Positions 4,937-5,459 of a DNA stretch of 5,459 bases are shown piece by piece. Source of the stretch: JACDQM01 sp044373315 (lineage in GTDB: Bacteria; Pseudomonadota; Gammaproteobacteria; Burkholderiales; Burkholderiaceae_C); contig NZ_JBILQK010000154.1 of assembly GCF_044373315.1 (NCBI RefSeq), positions 1 through 5,459 on the forward strand. The letters run 5' to 3'. Positions within the stretch are counted from its first letter, which is position 1. The number at the start of each line of letters is the position of its first letter. Below the pieces are notes generated by a model that saw only the letters and a list, made by a program, of their open reading frames with translations, did no database searches and was not told where the DNA came from. Position numbers and translations under genes: made by a program.

Positions 4937-5459
4937 TCATGGGGCGGGCGCAGCTGTCGCAAGCGGCACGCCAGGCAGCCAGCGCTGATGGATGATGGCG
5001 TAGCTGCCGTCACGCCTCATCTCATCCAGCGCCTGCTGCCAGCGCTGTACCAGGGCCGCCGGCGTGCCGCGTGAGAAGGCGATGTACAGCAGGGCCTCCG
5101 AAAGCTTGACGATGGGCTGGGGCGGATCCGCCACCAGTCCGGCCATGCGCATGCTTTCGGCCACGGTGCTTTCATCCATCGCGATGACCACGCTTCGATT
5201 GGCCAGCAGCATCCGCATAGCATCAGCCGGCGAGGCGACGGGCAGCAAGTTGGCGAACCCGCGCGCCCTCAGATCCTGATGCACATACCACTCGCGCGGG
5301 ACCATGATTTCCTTGACCTTGCGCGCATCTTCCAGGGTTCGAATGCCGGTCTGCTCGCCGCGACGCGCATACAGATGGGCGCGGGTGGCGCTGATCGGAC
5401 CGACCCACTGAAACAGGGATTCACGCTCGGCGGTGCGCGCAGTCACGAAAAGTCCGACC
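4937..5459 (-). CDS. family 3 periplasmic solute-binding protein, C-terminal part (runs off window)
   Basis: The frame is open from the right edge to a TGA at 4939-4937, giving 173 residues. The N-terminal part and signal peptide lie outside the window. The visible part starts with VGLFVTARTAERESLFQWVGPIS, the family-typical 'RT.ERe..F.WVGPI' segment of the SBP_bac_3 fold. The second lobe follows (TLEDARKVKEIMV...YVHQDLRARGFANLLPVASPADAMRMLLANRSVVIAMDES). It ends with LLYIAFSRGTPAALVQRWQQALDEMRRDGSYAIIHQRWLPG, the usual closing helices. Such proteins bind amino acids or similar small polar ligands for ABC transporters, or act as stand-alone sensors; the ligand cannot be told. The GTG at 5446 is internal: the conserved sequence continues upstream of it. 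No permease or ATPase gene is visible within the window. Confidence 0.88.
   Translation of the reverse strand, partial: VGLFVTARTAERESLFQWVGPISATRAHLYARRGEQTGIRTLEDARKVKEIMVPREWYVHQDLRARGFANLLPVASPADAMRMLLANRSVVIAMDESTVAESMRMAGLVADPPQPIVKLSEALLYIAFSRGTPAALVQRWQQALDEMRRDGSYAIIHQRWLPGVPLATAAPAP

Overview
The window is GC-rich throughout, with strong third-position G/C bias. It encodes ordinary chromosomal proteins of a proteobacterial type. The best guess is a betaproteobacterium of the order Burkholderiales (Rubrivivax/Roseateles/Comamonadaceae-like), based on codon bias and the look of the proteins; no marker gene fixes the taxon. No tRNA, rRNA, CRISPR array, transposase or phage gene was seen.

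Left part (1-2304), minus strand: three genes point leftwards and probably form one transcription unit. In transcription order they are a DUF484/GAF-like plus GGDEF diguanylate cyclase with intact catalytic and product-inhibition motifs, a class I SAM-dependent methyltransferase of unknown substrate, and the N-terminal half of an EamA/DMT-family membrane transporter that runs off the left edge. Gaps are 53 and 9 bases and no terminator was seen between them.

Centre (2305-2591): a 287-base divergent intergenic region ends in a small AT-rich island. The island holds a good sigma70-type promoter for the rightward genes. A 21-base near-perfect palindrome overlaps its -10 box and looks like an operator. 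A weaker leftward promoter can be drawn through the same palindrome.

Right-centre (2592-4891), plus strand: a tightly packed operon encodes a four-helix DUF2975 membrane protein, a small YozG-type Cro/C1 HTH regulator (1-base overlap), and a TonB-like single-pass, proline-rich protein of unknown function with a conserved-looking Cys-containing tail (4-base overlap). After 46 bases comes an exported 264-residue protein of unknown function. The DUF2975+HTH pair is a recurrent but functionally uncharacterised module. The HTH protein is the natural candidate to bind the palindrome and autoregulate. Within the proline-rich part of the TonB-like gene lie two back-to-back inverted repeats (15-bp perfect arms, then a 26-base near-palindrome), which is unusual inside a coding region.

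Right edge (4937-5459), minus strand: the C-terminal part of a family 3 periplasmic solute-binding protein, convergent with the exported-protein gene.

The most interesting part is the central operon: a membrane protein, a regulator and two envelope proteins under a palindromic promoter. The rest is ordinary.
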